This document shows, piece by piece, positions 37,560 through 45,454 of a stretch of DNA of 48,051 nt. Made by a program: the position numbers and the translations under genes. The stretch spans positions 1 to 48,051 of the forward strand of contig NZ_SLUB01000033.1 in assembly GCF_004799755.1 (NCBI RefSeq), written 5' to 3'. The notes beneath the pieces were generated by a model. The model made no database searches. It had not been told where the DNA came from and worked only from the letters and a program-made list of their open reading frames with translations. Every line of letters starts with the position of its first letter. Within the stretch, counting starts at the first letter, position 1. This DNA is from Bacillus timonensis. GTDB lineage: Bacteria; Bacillota; Bacilli; Bacillales; Bacillaceae_L.

Positions 37560-38201
37560 TCAGAATATTTTATTGAAGCAGCCAGCTTGTAACGGGGTGC
37601 GGTTATCCATTTCAAGCAAGGAATAAATCGTCGTTTTAAACGGATTCCAAGTTAGAATGGAAGTAGCTGTTTTAGCCGTTTCATTTTCTAAGGTAGACTC
37701 TTTAACAGAAGGGGGCTCATCTTCCATAGCTAGTTCACTAATTACCCAATTTGAATTCTTTTTTTCAAGCGTGATGACTTCATAATGATTTTTATACGAA
37801 AAAGGACCTGAATCGGGAGCTTTGAATAATTCATAAACATACATTTTATTTTCTTTCTGATCAAACAACATTTTTGTTTCATCTGTATAGGAATAAAACG
37901 GAACAAAATATAAGGCAAAATCGGAGCCATATACAATATAGCCCTCTTCTTCCTTCATCAAATTTTCCTCTAAAAAAGTTGCTGCATAGTCCTCATGAAA
38001 ATAAGGCGCAAGGATTTGCTCTACCTCATCATATGTACGAAATTCCATTGTCAGTGAAGATTGAGCTTGAAAGGCTTCTTGCAGAAGTGTGAACACTTGT
38101 TCTTTTGGTAAAGGTTGATTTGATGATGCTGTAGCCGCTGGAACAGTAACGAGTCCGAGTAAACAAATGATTATGAGTAGTAGTACGATTCGCTTGTTCA
38201 A
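37560..38201 (-). CDS. Secreted protein of unknown function
   Basis: A 213-residue exported protein. The signal peptide MNKRIVLLLIIICLLGLVTVPAATASS has a likely signal peptidase I site after ATA/TAS and no lipobox. The mature part is a mixed alpha-beta protein with EQVFTLLQEAFQAQSSLTMEFRTYDEVEQILAPYFHEDYAATFL, typical of small cell-envelope accessory domains; it reminds me of DUF3993, without certainty. Cys208 near the C-terminus is the only cysteine outside the signal. It is convergent with the MBL gene and upstream of the fadH terminator. Confidence 0.7.
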   Translation of the reverse strand: MNKRIVLLLIIICLLGLVTVPAATASSNQPLPKEQVFTLLQEAFQAQSSLTMEFRTYDEVEQILAPYFHEDYAATFLEENLMKEEEGYIVYGSDFALYFVPFYSYTDETKMLFDQKENKMYVYELFKAPDSGPFSYKNHYEVITLEKKNSNWVISELAMEDEPPSVKESTLENETAKTATSILTWNPFKTTIYSLLEMDNRTPLQAGCFNKIF

Positions 38202-38389
38202 TATATCATCCCTTCCTTGCTAGACTGTCTTAGTACAAGTACCATCATTTTAACAATTTCTCTTCTTCCTATGGGTAACAATCGTTCGTTAAATAGTTGC
38301 ATATTTTGACACAATACACGATATACAAACAATTCATTCAACCATCCAGTGAAAAAAAGAAAGAATATTGACAAGAAAAATCTCCATAC

Positions 38390-38422
38390 TAAAAAAAGAC
38401 CACGAGTGTGATCTTTTTAAAA
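38390..38422 (-). terminator. Terminator of fadH
   Basis: Minus-strand AAAAAGATCAC and GTGGTCTTTTT pair around ACTC and are followed by TTTAG. Confidence 0.8.
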
Positions 38423-38435
38423 AGTTATGAATCTA

Positions 38436-39200
38436 TTAAAATGGATGCTGATTTAGCCACTGACCGCCATCCATCGTAATGCATTCCCCATTCACATAGG
38501 CTGCATGATCGGATAATAAAAAATAGGCGAGTTCAGCGATTTCTTCTGGTGTTCCTAATCGTCGTAATGGCACACTTCCAAGCGTTCGTTTTGCCGCTTC
38601 TTCTGATTCCCAAAGTTTTTCCGCTCCACCTGTACGTTCAATTGGCCCAGGTGCAATCGCGTTTACACGAATTCCATATTTACTTCCCCATTCAACGGCA
38701 AGTGTCCTAGTCATGGATAACACGCCCGCTTTTGCTGCTGCTGAATGAATCACCCCGGCACCAGCACCCCAAGCATATGTAGCAACCATATTAATTATAC
38801 TGCCCTTGATATTCTTTTTGATCCAGTACTTTCCAACTGTCGAACTGCAATAAAATGTTCCATTTAATACAATATTGATGACAGCATTCCACCCATTTAC
38901 CGATAGCTTTTCAGCAGGACAAATAAAGTTCCCTGCAGCATTGTTGACGAGAAAATCAATCCGACCAAATGCTTCATCGGTTATCTTAACCATATGCTCA
39001 GCATGCTCCGGCTCCCTTACATCCATTTGAACAATAAGAACTTGGTCTGGAAAGGTTTCAATTTCTTTTTTCGTCTCTTCCAATTTCTCAAGAGTCCGCC
39101 CTGTAATGACAACAAACGCCCCAGCGCTAGCAAACCTTTTTGCCATATATTTTCCCATACCACTTGATGCCCCTGTAACAATAACAACTTTCCCCTTCAT
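38436..39200 (-). CDS. fadH: 2,4-dienoyl-CoA reductase FadH (SDR family)
   Basis: A 254-residue short-chain dehydrogenase that reduces 2,4-dienoyl-CoA in the oxidation of unsaturated fatty acids. NADP-binding GASSGMGKYMAKRF lies near residue 8. NNAAGNFICPAEKLSVNGW is the family segment. The usual YxxxK tyrosine is replaced (HSAAAKAGV keeps the Lys), as in dienoyl-CoA reductases. The C-terminus GGQWLNQHPF matches Bacillus YkuF. The start is ATG 39200 after GGAGGGGATAGG. The frame opens 11 codons earlier. A FadR-type operator and a -10 lie directly upstream. fadG, its usual neighbour in B. subtilis, is absent here. Confidence 0.92.
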   Translation of the reverse strand: MKGKVVIVTGASSGMGKYMAKRFASAGAFVVITGRTLEKLEETKKEIETFPDQVLIVQMDVREPEHAEHMVKITDEAFGRIDFLVNNAAGNFICPAEKLSVNGWNAVINIVLNGTFYCSSTVGKYWIKKNIKGSIINMVATYAWGAGAGVIHSAAAKAGVLSMTRTLAVEWGSKYGIRVNAIAPGPIERTGGAEKLWESEEAAKRTLGSVPLRRLGTPEEIAELAYFLLSDHAAYVNGECITMDGGQWLNQHPF

Positions 39201-39218
39201 CCTATCCCCTCCACAAAA

Positions 39219-39244
39219 TGAATGGCTATTCATTTTTTATTATA
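39219..39244 (-). promoter_or_regulatory. FadR-like operator and -10 of fadH
   Basis: TGAATGGCTATTCATTTT (39219-39236) fits the FadR site TGAATGAMTANTCATTCA at about 15 of 18 positions. The minus-strand TATAAT (39239-39244) is just upstream, so a repressor here would block initiation. Confidence 0.75.
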
Positions 39245-39347
39245 CCATTTTAACATGTGTAATACATATTTAAAAATTATTTGAATATGAATATGCTACA
39301 CTAGTCTCATGACTTCAAATGATTTAATAGATAAGTTGGCTGTTAGG

Positions 39348-40211
39348 ATGTCAAAGAAATATACAAGAAGACAATTTTTAAAAAGAGCATTGGCTACTAC
39401 TTCGACAGCTATTATTGCTTCTTCAATCGGGTATGGCTATGCCCGCTATATTGAACCGAAGCAACTAGAAATTACGAAGCACATCGTCGAGCATCCTACC
39501 ATTCCGAAAAAATTCGATCAAATAAAAATAGTTCAATTTAGTGATACACATGTTGGGCACTACTTTTCTTTGGAGCAACTAAGTCATATAGTCGATAAAA
39601 TAAATGCTCTCAAGCCTGACCTTCTGTTTTTTACAGGTGATTTAATGGATGAGCCTAATAAATACGCTGCTACCAACCACCTTATTCCGATTCTCGAGCG
39701 ATTAGAAGCGCCGCTTGGAAAGTTTGCCATATACGGAAATCATGACCACGGAGGCTATGGATCAGAAATTTATAAAGAGATGATGAATCAAACGGGTTTT
39801 ACCCTATTAATGAATAGCTCAGAGGAAATTTTTGTAGAGGATTCTAAGATTACAATTGTTGGGCTGGATGATGTCATGCTTGGTCGCCCTAATTTTGAAC
39901 AAGCCTTCAAGCATGTGGATTCTTCTAGCTTTACCATTCTGCTTGCGCATGAGCCGGATATTGCAGAGCGCGCTGAAGAAGTGGGGGCCCATATGCAACT
40001 ATCAGGTCATAGCCATGGTGGCCAAATCCAAATTCCATTTTTCGGACCACTGATTACTCCCCCACTTGGCAGCATCTACGTTGAAGGAGATCATCTAATT
40101 GGTCCTACTAATATGTTCCTATATGTCAATCGAGGACTTGGAACAACAAGACTGCCACTACGTTTTCTTGCTAAACCCGAAATCTCTATTTTTACATTAG
40201 CTGCTACCTAG
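39348..40211 (+). CDS. ykuE: YkuE-like metallophosphoesterase with Tat signal
   Basis: A dimetal phosphohydrolase with a twin-arginine signal, TRRQFLKRA, followed by a hydrophobic stretch and an AYARYIEPK-like mature start (GYGYARYIEPK). Metal motifs are complete: SDTHVGHYF, GDLMDE, GNHDHGG, HEPD and GHSHGGQ. In B. subtilis YkuE is a Tat substrate bound to the cell wall. The frame is open from ATG 39309, but ATG 39348 is preferred because the Tat motif then falls near residue 6 and the length (287) matches family members. Ribosome-site evidence is weak for both. It is divergent from fadH. Confidence 0.9.
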   Translation: MSKKYTRRQFLKRALATTSTAIIASSIGYGYARYIEPKQLEITKHIVEHPTIPKKFDQIKIVQFSDTHVGHYFSLEQLSHIVDKINALKPDLLFFTGDLMDEPNKYAATNHLIPILERLEAPLGKFAIYGNHDHGGYGSEIYKEMMNQTGFTLLMNSSEEIFVEDSKITIVGLDDVMLGRPNFEQAFKHVDSSSFTILLAHEPDIAERAEEVGAHMQLSGHSHGGQIQIPFFGPLITPPLGSIYVEGDHLIGPTNMFLYVNRGLGTTRLPLRFLAKPEISIFTLAAT

Positions 40212-40287
40212 CAAAAAAAAGGATGTCACTTTACTTTTTACGGGTTCCGATTCAGGGTACAAAGCAGTATATCACAATAACGTTTTT

Positions 40288-40315
40288 AGCGTGAATTCAC
40301 ACATGAATTCACGCT
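40288..40315 (+). terminator. Perfect 12-bp hairpin after ykuE
   Basis: AGCGTGAATTCA and TGAATTCACGCT are perfect inverted arms with a CACA loop. The U run after it is weak (TTTAATT). It may end ykuE transcription or be structural. Confidence 0.5.
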
Positions 40316-40533
40316 TTAATTATCTTGTTATAGTAACGTTTAAATGCAGTTTTTATTATAAAAACAATCAAAACTTACATCCGTTTTTTGGGAGTGTGAC
40401 AATACTGTATCTTGAAAATGTGATTGTGAAAATAGGTACGATATTGTCGGTGGATTGCTTTTCGGTCCAAAGTTGAAGATGCAACAGCGTGTTTGCTGAA
40501 TAAAGTAAATTCTAATATTAAAGGATTTACTCG

Positions 40534-40837
40534 ACTTCGGACACAACCACTATGGTTTGGCTTTCCTTTGTCTGAAGATGCCTTCACTTCGGACACAACC
40601 ACCAATGTTTGGCTTTCCCTTGTCTGAAGATGCCTTCACTTCGGACACAACCACCATGGTTTGGCTTTCCCTTGTCTGAAGATGCCTTCACTTCGGACAC
40701 AACCGCCATGGTTTGGCTTTCCTTTGTCTGAAGATGCCTTCACTTCGGACACAACCACCAATGTTTGGCTTTCCCTTGTCTGAAGATGCCTCTACTTCGG
40801 ACACAACCGCGATGGTTTAGCTTGCCCTTGTCTGAAT
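40534..40837. repeat. Six-copy 52-bp tandem repeat with hairpins
   Basis: Copies start at 40534, 40586, 40638, 40690, 40742 and 40794, an exact 52-base period. Each begins ACTTCGGACACAACC and ends TTGTCTGAAGATGCCTTC or a close variant. CTTCGGACA and TGTCTGAAG within each copy form a nine-pair stem with one G-T. Variation is confined to the loop (CACTATGG, CACCAATG, CACCATGG, CGCCATGG, CGCGATGG) and single bases. There are no spacers, so this is not CRISPR. Confidence 0.93.
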
Positions 40838-40987
40838 ATTCTCTGACTTTATTTCTCTAAAAAGTTTGACTATGATTTTTACTGTGATTTGACCTTAGAA
40901 ACGCTACGCGTTTTAATATGATAATTTGTCTGTTTGCACCTCAAAACGGAACCCGTCACTTTACTTTGACAGCCTCTTTTTCTATCA

Positions 40988-42718
40988 TTACTTGTTTTTT
41001 AGATAATGTTCAACCATTTCATCTTCGGGAATGGGTTTACTAAAGAAATAGCCTTGAACCTTATGACAACCCATAATTTTGAAAAATTCTACCTGTTGTT
41101 CTACTTCTACACCCTCTGCAATAACGGAAAGACCAAGGCTTTGTGCTAAGTGAATAATCGTTGTTGTAATCGCAGCATCCTTCTCATCACGAAGCACATC
41201 TTTAACGAAGGATTGATCGATTTTAAGCGTATCAATTGGAAGTTTCTTAATATAGCTTAAGGAGGAATAACCTGTTCCGAAATCATCTACTGAAATGCGT
41301 ACACCAATCTCTTTTAATTTTGCGAGAGTTTGCAACGTTCGCTTCGGGTCCTGCATAGCCCCTTCTGTAAGCTCAAATTCAAGGCATCCTGGATAAAGTT
41401 GATTTTCTTCAATATTTTGTTGAATCATGGTCACTAATTCAGGTTGTTGGAATTGCTTCGGAGACAAATTGATCGAAACAGAAACTGAACCATACCCATA
41501 TTCTTTCCATTGCTTTAGTTTCCGACATACTGTCTGAATAATCCATTCTCCAATTGATAAAATAAGACCTGTCTCCTCTGCAATAGGAATAAATTCAACT
41601 GGTGACACGAAACCGAGCACGGGATGTTTCCACCTTAATAACGCCTCAAAACTAGTCACTTTATCAGTACTTAGGTCCAACTGTGGTTGGTAGTAAATCT
41701 CAAGTTCATTTTTCTCAATCGCTTTTCTAAGACCTGTCTCCAACTGCATCAAATGAGTCGTCTGTTTTTGTAAATCAAAGCTATAAAATTGATACAGTGA
41801 CCGCCCTAATTCCTTCGCCCGATACAAGGCTGTATCCGCATTTTTGATAAGGGAATCGCCATCACTTCCATCTGTTGGAAAAATACTAATACCGATGCTT
41901 GCTGAAATAAAAAACTCCTTTGCTTCTAGTCGGAATGGCTTTTCAAAAGCTCTGTTCACATTTTGAGCAAATTGTTCAGAGAGTTCTCTTGACGTGTTTG
42001 GTAGGATCACAATAAATTCGTCCCCACCTTGGCGGAATACTTTATAGCTCTTTTCACTAATAGAGGTTAATCGTTCTCCAACTGCTTTTAATAGATGATC
42101 ACCAGCAACATGCCCCATTGAATCGTTAAAAAATTTAAACCGATCAAGATCAATAAACATTAATGCTAGATTTTGATTCGTCATTTCTGCTTTTTCTACT
42201 GCGTTGTCTAAGTCCTTTTTTAATGAACTTCGATTTGGCAACCCTGTAAGTGGATCATGATAGGCCATATAGGTAATCATTTCTTTATCTGCGACTCTAG
42301 CAGATATATCACGTGTTACACTTACGATAAATGTAATATCACCATTATCATCAAAGATAGGCGTAAGGATCGATTCTCCGTGAACGATTCTCTTGTCAGC
42401 TAATATGACTACATCCTGAAAAGAAACTGGTTCTTTTTTCTCCATAACAGACTTATATTGTTCATCCAAATGATTTGCAGTTTCAAGAGGTAATACTTCA
42501 TGAAGTGTTTTCCCTATGCTGTCATCAGTTAGCTTTGCATGCCCCTTGGCTTCTTCATTTAAGAAAACATAGGAAAAGCCGCCGTTGTCTTCTACTTTCA
42601 TAACATAAATTAAATCCTTGATGTGCTTAAGGATAATTTCAAAGATGATTGCTTCGATTTTTTCATCAAAACGGCTAAATTGATCATCCTTTAAAATGAC
42701 ATTATTCATTCTGTTCAT
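40988..42718 (-). CDS. PAS-GGDEF-EAL cyclic-di-GMP signalling protein
   Basis: A 576-residue cytosolic protein: PAS domain (about 20-140), GGDEF domain (about 150-310, motif RQGGDEFIVIL intact) and EAL domain (about 325-570). The EAL domain has FEALLRWKHP, SINLSPKQF, FELTEGAM, DDFGTGYSSL and KIDQSFV. Both halves keep their catalytic motifs, so it may make and break c-di-GMP. No RxxD product-inhibition site is seen just before GGDEF. No membrane segment is present; the PAS domain is the likely sensor. B. subtilis has ykuI, an EAL protein, at the corresponding position, but with a different architecture. Confidence 0.93.
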   Translation of the reverse strand: MNRMNNVILKDDQFSRFDEKIEAIIFEIILKHIKDLIYVMKVEDNGGFSYVFLNEEAKGHAKLTDDSIGKTLHEVLPLETANHLDEQYKSVMEKKEPVSFQDVVILADKRIVHGESILTPIFDDNGDITFIVSVTRDISARVADKEMITYMAYHDPLTGLPNRSSLKKDLDNAVEKAEMTNQNLALMFIDLDRFKFFNDSMGHVAGDHLLKAVGERLTSISEKSYKVFRQGGDEFIVILPNTSRELSEQFAQNVNRAFEKPFRLEAKEFFISASIGISIFPTDGSDGDSLIKNADTALYRAKELGRSLYQFYSFDLQKQTTHLMQLETGLRKAIEKNELEIYYQPQLDLSTDKVTSFEALLRWKHPVLGFVSPVEFIPIAEETGLILSIGEWIIQTVCRKLKQWKEYGYGSVSVSINLSPKQFQQPELVTMIQQNIEENQLYPGCLEFELTEGAMQDPKRTLQTLAKLKEIGVRISVDDFGTGYSSLSYIKKLPIDTLKIDQSFVKDVLRDEKDAAITTTIIHLAQSLGLSVIAEGVEVEQQVEFFKIMGCHKVQGYFFSKPIPEDEMVEHYLKNK

Positions 42719-42842
42719 GATACCATTCCCTATTTCGTGTAATATCTAAATCTTTCTGCATATATCGATAAAAACCTTTAATTTTTAAAGAAATATTTTA
42801 ATAGATCCATTTATAAAATATGCTATGTATCGTCTACATGCT

Positions 42843-42878
42843 AGTGAATTTGTCAAAATTCACTACTACAAGTATAAT
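42843..42878 (+). promoter_or_regulatory. Promoter and operator-like palindrome of ykyB
   Basis: TTGTCA (42850-42855) and TATAAT (42873-42878) are exactly 17 bases apart. The -35 lies in a perfect 9-bp inverted repeat, AGTGAATTT/AAATTCACT (42843-42864), with a four-base spacer, a plausible repressor site. Confidence 0.75.
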
Positions 42879-42901
42879 AAAAGATAGAAAGGAGCGAAAG
42901 T

Positions 42902-43369
42902 ATGAAAAAACAGGTAAATCAAACCCCGCTTGAACCAACTGTGGACAACCTTGCTCGCGCAATCTTTGTTGTGAATCGACATGCTAAAACCGCAACAAAC
43001 CCTAAATTTTTATATTTACTAAAGCGTAAAGCATTAGAAAAGCTTATAGTAGAAGGAAAAGCCAAAAAAGAAGGCCTTCATTTTTCTAGAAATCCGAAAA
43101 ATAGCCAACAGCAATCTGATGTTTTAATTTCAGCAGGGGATTATTATTTTCACATGCCTCCTACAAAAGAAGACTTCTCACGCCTGCCACACCTTGGAAA
43201 GTTGAGTCAGACATATCGCAATCCAAAAACTCATCTATCACTTTCTCTAGCTAAAAGCCTTCTACAGCAATACGTTGGAATTGAAGAAAAGATAGAAAAT
43301 AGTCATCAACCACATAAACGAACCTACCAAAAACCTGTATTCAAAAAATTAGGAGAAAGTTATCGATAA
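42902..43369 (+). CDS. ykyB: YkyB family protein
   Basis: A 155-residue basic soluble protein with family blocks VNRHAKTATNPKFLYLLKRKALEKLI, LHFSRNPKNSQQQSDVLISAGDYYFHMPPTKEDF and PVFKKLGESYR, matching B. subtilis YkyB, which lies near kinA. Function is unknown. The start is ATG after GAAAGGAGCGAAAGT. The single gene has a strong promoter with a possible operator and a terminator, so it is regulated on its own. Confidence 0.93.
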   Translation: MKKQVNQTPLEPTVDNLARAIFVVNRHAKTATNPKFLYLLKRKALEKLIVEGKAKKEGLHFSRNPKNSQQQSDVLISAGDYYFHMPPTKEDFSRLPHLGKLSQTYRNPKTHLSLSLAKSLLQQYVGIEEKIENSHQPHKRTYQKPVFKKLGESYR

Positions 43370-43377
43370 GTCCATAG

Positions 43378-43411
43378 AAAAAAACCAGGTGTATGTACCT
43401 GGTTTTTTTAA
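43378..43411. terminator. Bidirectional terminator after ykyB
   Basis: AAACCAGGT pairs with ACCTGGTTT around GTATGT, with T runs on both strands. It is shared with the convergent DUF1906 gene. Confidence 0.92.
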
Positions 43412-44058
43412 TAGAGGTAAGTTAAGGTGCGTTGATCGGCTAAATTTGTATCAATCGGGCATTCTTGCGCGTCTCTCCCATATTGCCATACCCATACATT
43501 TGCTTTGCATTTCGGTGATGTTGGTCTAAAGTTAGGTGCATTCCGTTCCTTGGACACCCCAGGCTCAGGTTCCGCACTCCATAATATGGTTTGTACCGCA
43601 ACCTGCTTATTTTTTCGAACGGCCTCACAATACGCATTGGAAAAATCACCTTCAACTGGATCATGATAAATACCTGGACGATAGCCAGTAGGATATATGG
43701 ACTCCACCCATCCGCGAATCCACGCTTCATCTACAGCAAAAAAGCGCTCGATATTGGCAAAGAGAGCTACATTATTGGGAATACCGAGACGTCTTGCATT
43801 AAATACAGCATTACGTGCAGCAAGCTGCCCTTTTTCAAAAGTAGTCGCATCAGAAAAAACATTGTAAATCGGCAAAACCTTAATTCCACGATTTCGTAAA
43901 AATGAAATTTCTTCTCTTGTTAAAGCGTGTGAAACATTTGGTACTTCACTCAAATATCTCCCCCAAAATTTCGGGTTTCCAAATTTATTTTTCACACATG
44001 TATATAATTCTTCGTCGGCTGTTGCCGACGAATCCACTCCCCATACATATCTTGGCAT
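43408..44058 (-). CDS. DUF1906 glycoside-hydrolase-like protein
   Basis: A 216-residue protein of the Rv2525c/DUF1906 family, which has a TIM-barrel glycoside-hydrolase-like fold. Signature parts are YVWGVDSSA at the N-terminus, NPKFWGRYLSEVP, IKVLPIYNVFSDATTFEKGQLAARNAVFNARRLGIP, GYRPGIYHDP and VWVWQYGRD...IDTNLAD. No signal peptide or wall anchor is seen. ATG 44058 is preferred over GTG 44064 because AAGGAG lies eight bases before it. The upstream repeat-propeller gene is 96 bases away on the same strand with no clear terminator between, so they probably act together. Whether it cleaves peptidoglycan or another glycan is unknown. Confidence 0.85.
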   Translation of the reverse strand: MPRYVWGVDSSATADEELYTCVKNKFGNPKFWGRYLSEVPNVSHALTREEISFLRNRGIKVLPIYNVFSDATTFEKGQLAARNAVFNARRLGIPNNVALFANIERFFAVDEAWIRGWVESIYPTGYRPGIYHDPVEGDFSNAYCEAVRKNKQVAVQTILWSAEPEPGVSKERNAPNFRPTSPKCKANVWVWQYGRDAQECPIDTNLADQRTLTYLY

Positions 44059-44154
44059 TTTCACAACTCCTTAGTGCATACAAGATCAAACACTGTATTC
44101 ATTATTTTCTGCATTTGTCCTGCCACTTAAGTGGAGGATGACTGTTGAATAAAA

Positions 44155-44961
44155 TTATGCTTTCCATTTATGAATTAGTTGATTGTTTTCTCCTCTTGCA
44201 AAAACATCAATTCGATTACGGCTCCATGAGGCAGAGGATGGTTCGGAGGTTAATGTTCCACCAAGATCTTCCCATTCACTCCAACTACTTCCGTCCCAAT
44301 TTTTTAGATACAGATGATTATCTGTTCCTTTTGCGAATACATCTAGATTATTAGATTTTCTTGAAGAGGCAGCAGGACTAGAGGTTAATTGACCACCAAG
44401 GTCTTCCCAATTACTCCAGCTTGAGCCATCCCAATACTTATGAAAAAGAGATCGATTCTCTCCTCTAGCGAAGACATCGATGCGATTAGGTCCCCATGAT
44501 ACGGCACCAGGTGCTGACGTTAGAATACCGCCTAAATCCTCCCACTCACTCCATTCCAAACCATCCCAATATTTATGATAAAGATGGCGGTCCGTACCTC
44601 TTCCAAATACATCCAGTCGATTCTCTCCCCATGATGCTACCGCAGGTGATGACGAGAGAACTCCTCCTAAATCTTCCCATTCACTCCATGAGGAACCGTC
44701 CCAATATTTATGAATTAAATGGTTATTATCACCTCGGGCAAAAACGTCGACTCGCCCTGGTCCCCATGATATGGCAGCTGGGGATGAAGTAAGAGATCCT
44801 CCGAGCTCCTCCCAATCGCTCCAACTTGACCCATTCCATATTCGGTGGTAGAGGACCCGATTTCTGCCACGTACATAGACATCTAATTGATTCCTGTCAG
44901 GTATTGTAGCCGAAGGTCCTGACGTTAAGTAACCCCCAAGGTCCTCCCAATCGCTCCAACT
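44155..44961 (-). repeat. 135-bp coding repeats of the propeller gene
   Basis: The repeated codons for WS-x-WE-x-LGG recur every 135 bases (for example near 44262, 44396, 44531, 44666, 44801 and 44936). Nucleotide similarity is high across units, so copy number may vary by recombination or be misassembled. Confidence 0.88.
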
Positions 44962-45423
44962 TTTTTCAGGTGAATAGCCAATATTTTCATACGTTAGTCG
45001 AATAATCGCCTTCATGATCCGTTGAAGTACCTGATCAGGAATACGGTAGGGTGCGAGCACAACGAAGATCCAATATGCTTGGTTCCGAAACGCCTGATAA
45101 GTCTGATTTACCTTTTGATCTAAGGAACCTGAAAATTGATTTTGCGTCATAAGAGTAAACATAACAATTTGTATCGCAATATACTGGGACATTCTTCGGT
45201 TAACATTAAATTCTGCTAATTCATCATAATGGGGTTTTACATTTTTTCGTACTTCTTTCCACACATTTTGAAACTCTTCTGTTTGTCTTTTTTGATTTTC
45301 CGGTGTGTTATGATTTATATAATAAGCTTGTTGGTAGCCATTAACGGGATAATATGGATAAAAATATTGTGGAACTGTTCGGTTATACGGATTCATTTGA
45401 TATCCACCATATGGTTGATTCAT
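44155..45423 (-). CDS. Six-repeat beta-propeller lectin-like protein (DUF346-type)
   Basis: A 422-residue protein in two parts. Residues 1-45 are rich in Tyr, Pro, Asn and Gln (spore-coat-like composition) and residues 45-155 are helical. Residues 156-422 are six tandem 45-residue repeats, each of the form WS-x-WE(D/E)LGG-x-LTS-x-P...W...(V/I/L)DVF(A)RG...L-x-HK-x-WDGSS. This pattern matches DUF346/PLL-type lectin propellers, which bind sugars such as fucose. Known PLL lectins have seven blades; six are seen here. No signal peptide is present. The start is ATG 45423 after GGGAGGTACCTGCT; the frame opens 11 codons earlier. Probably cotranscribed with the DUF1906 gene. Confidence 0.85.
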   Translation of the reverse strand: MNQPYGGYQMNPYNRTVPQYFYPYYPVNGYQQAYYINHNTPENQKRQTEEFQNVWKEVRKNVKPHYDELAEFNVNRRMSQYIAIQIVMFTLMTQNQFSGSLDQKVNQTYQAFRNQAYWIFVVLAPYRIPDQVLQRIMKAIIRLTYENIGYSPEKSWSDWEDLGGYLTSGPSATIPDRNQLDVYVRGRNRVLYHRIWNGSSWSDWEELGGSLTSSPAAISWGPGRVDVFARGDNNHLIHKYWDGSSWSEWEDLGGVLSSSPAVASWGENRLDVFGRGTDRHLYHKYWDGLEWSEWEDLGGILTSAPGAVSWGPNRIDVFARGENRSLFHKYWDGSSWSNWEDLGGQLTSSPAASSRKSNNLDVFAKGTDNHLYLKNWDGSSWSEWEDLGGTLTSEPSSASWSRNRIDVFARGENNQLIHKWKA

Positions 45424-45454
45424 AGCAGGTACCTCCCTTTTATAAAAAGTCCTC

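Larger units (their letters stand above)
40221..40973. mobile_element. Possible remnant of a transposable element (imperfect terminal repeats)
   Basis: Read inward from each end, both sides begin GG(A/C)TGTCA, share the perfect 10-mer ACGGGTTCCG at about position 20, and then a related CAAA-CAG stretch. A 13-bp direct repeat GTCACTTTACTTT also occurs at 40225 and 40955. There is no transposase and no clear target duplication, so a MITE-like or collapsed element is only one explanation. Confidence 0.35.
40212..40987. other. 776-base non-coding region with repeats
   Basis: This region lies between the convergent 3' ends of ykuE and the GGDEF-EAL gene. It contains imperfect outward-facing terminal repeats (40221-40266 and 40929-40973), a perfect 12-bp hairpin (40288-40315) and the six-copy tandem repeat (40534-40837). 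Short ORFs across it have no ribosome sites and follow the repeat, so I call no gene. Confidence 0.75.

Noticed and set aside
37560-38201. Lipoprotein reading of the secreted protein
   Set aside because: Its signal peptide ends TVPAATASS and contains no Cys at the cleavage site, so signal peptidase I is the better reading.
40340-40605. Overlapping 68- and 76-codon minus-strand ORFs before the GGDEF gene
   Set aside because: They start inside the tandem repeat and lack ribosome sites. Some words looked transposase-like, but no motif holds up.
40534-40837. CRISPR array
   Set aside because: The units are contiguous 52-bp copies without unique spacers, and no cas genes are near.
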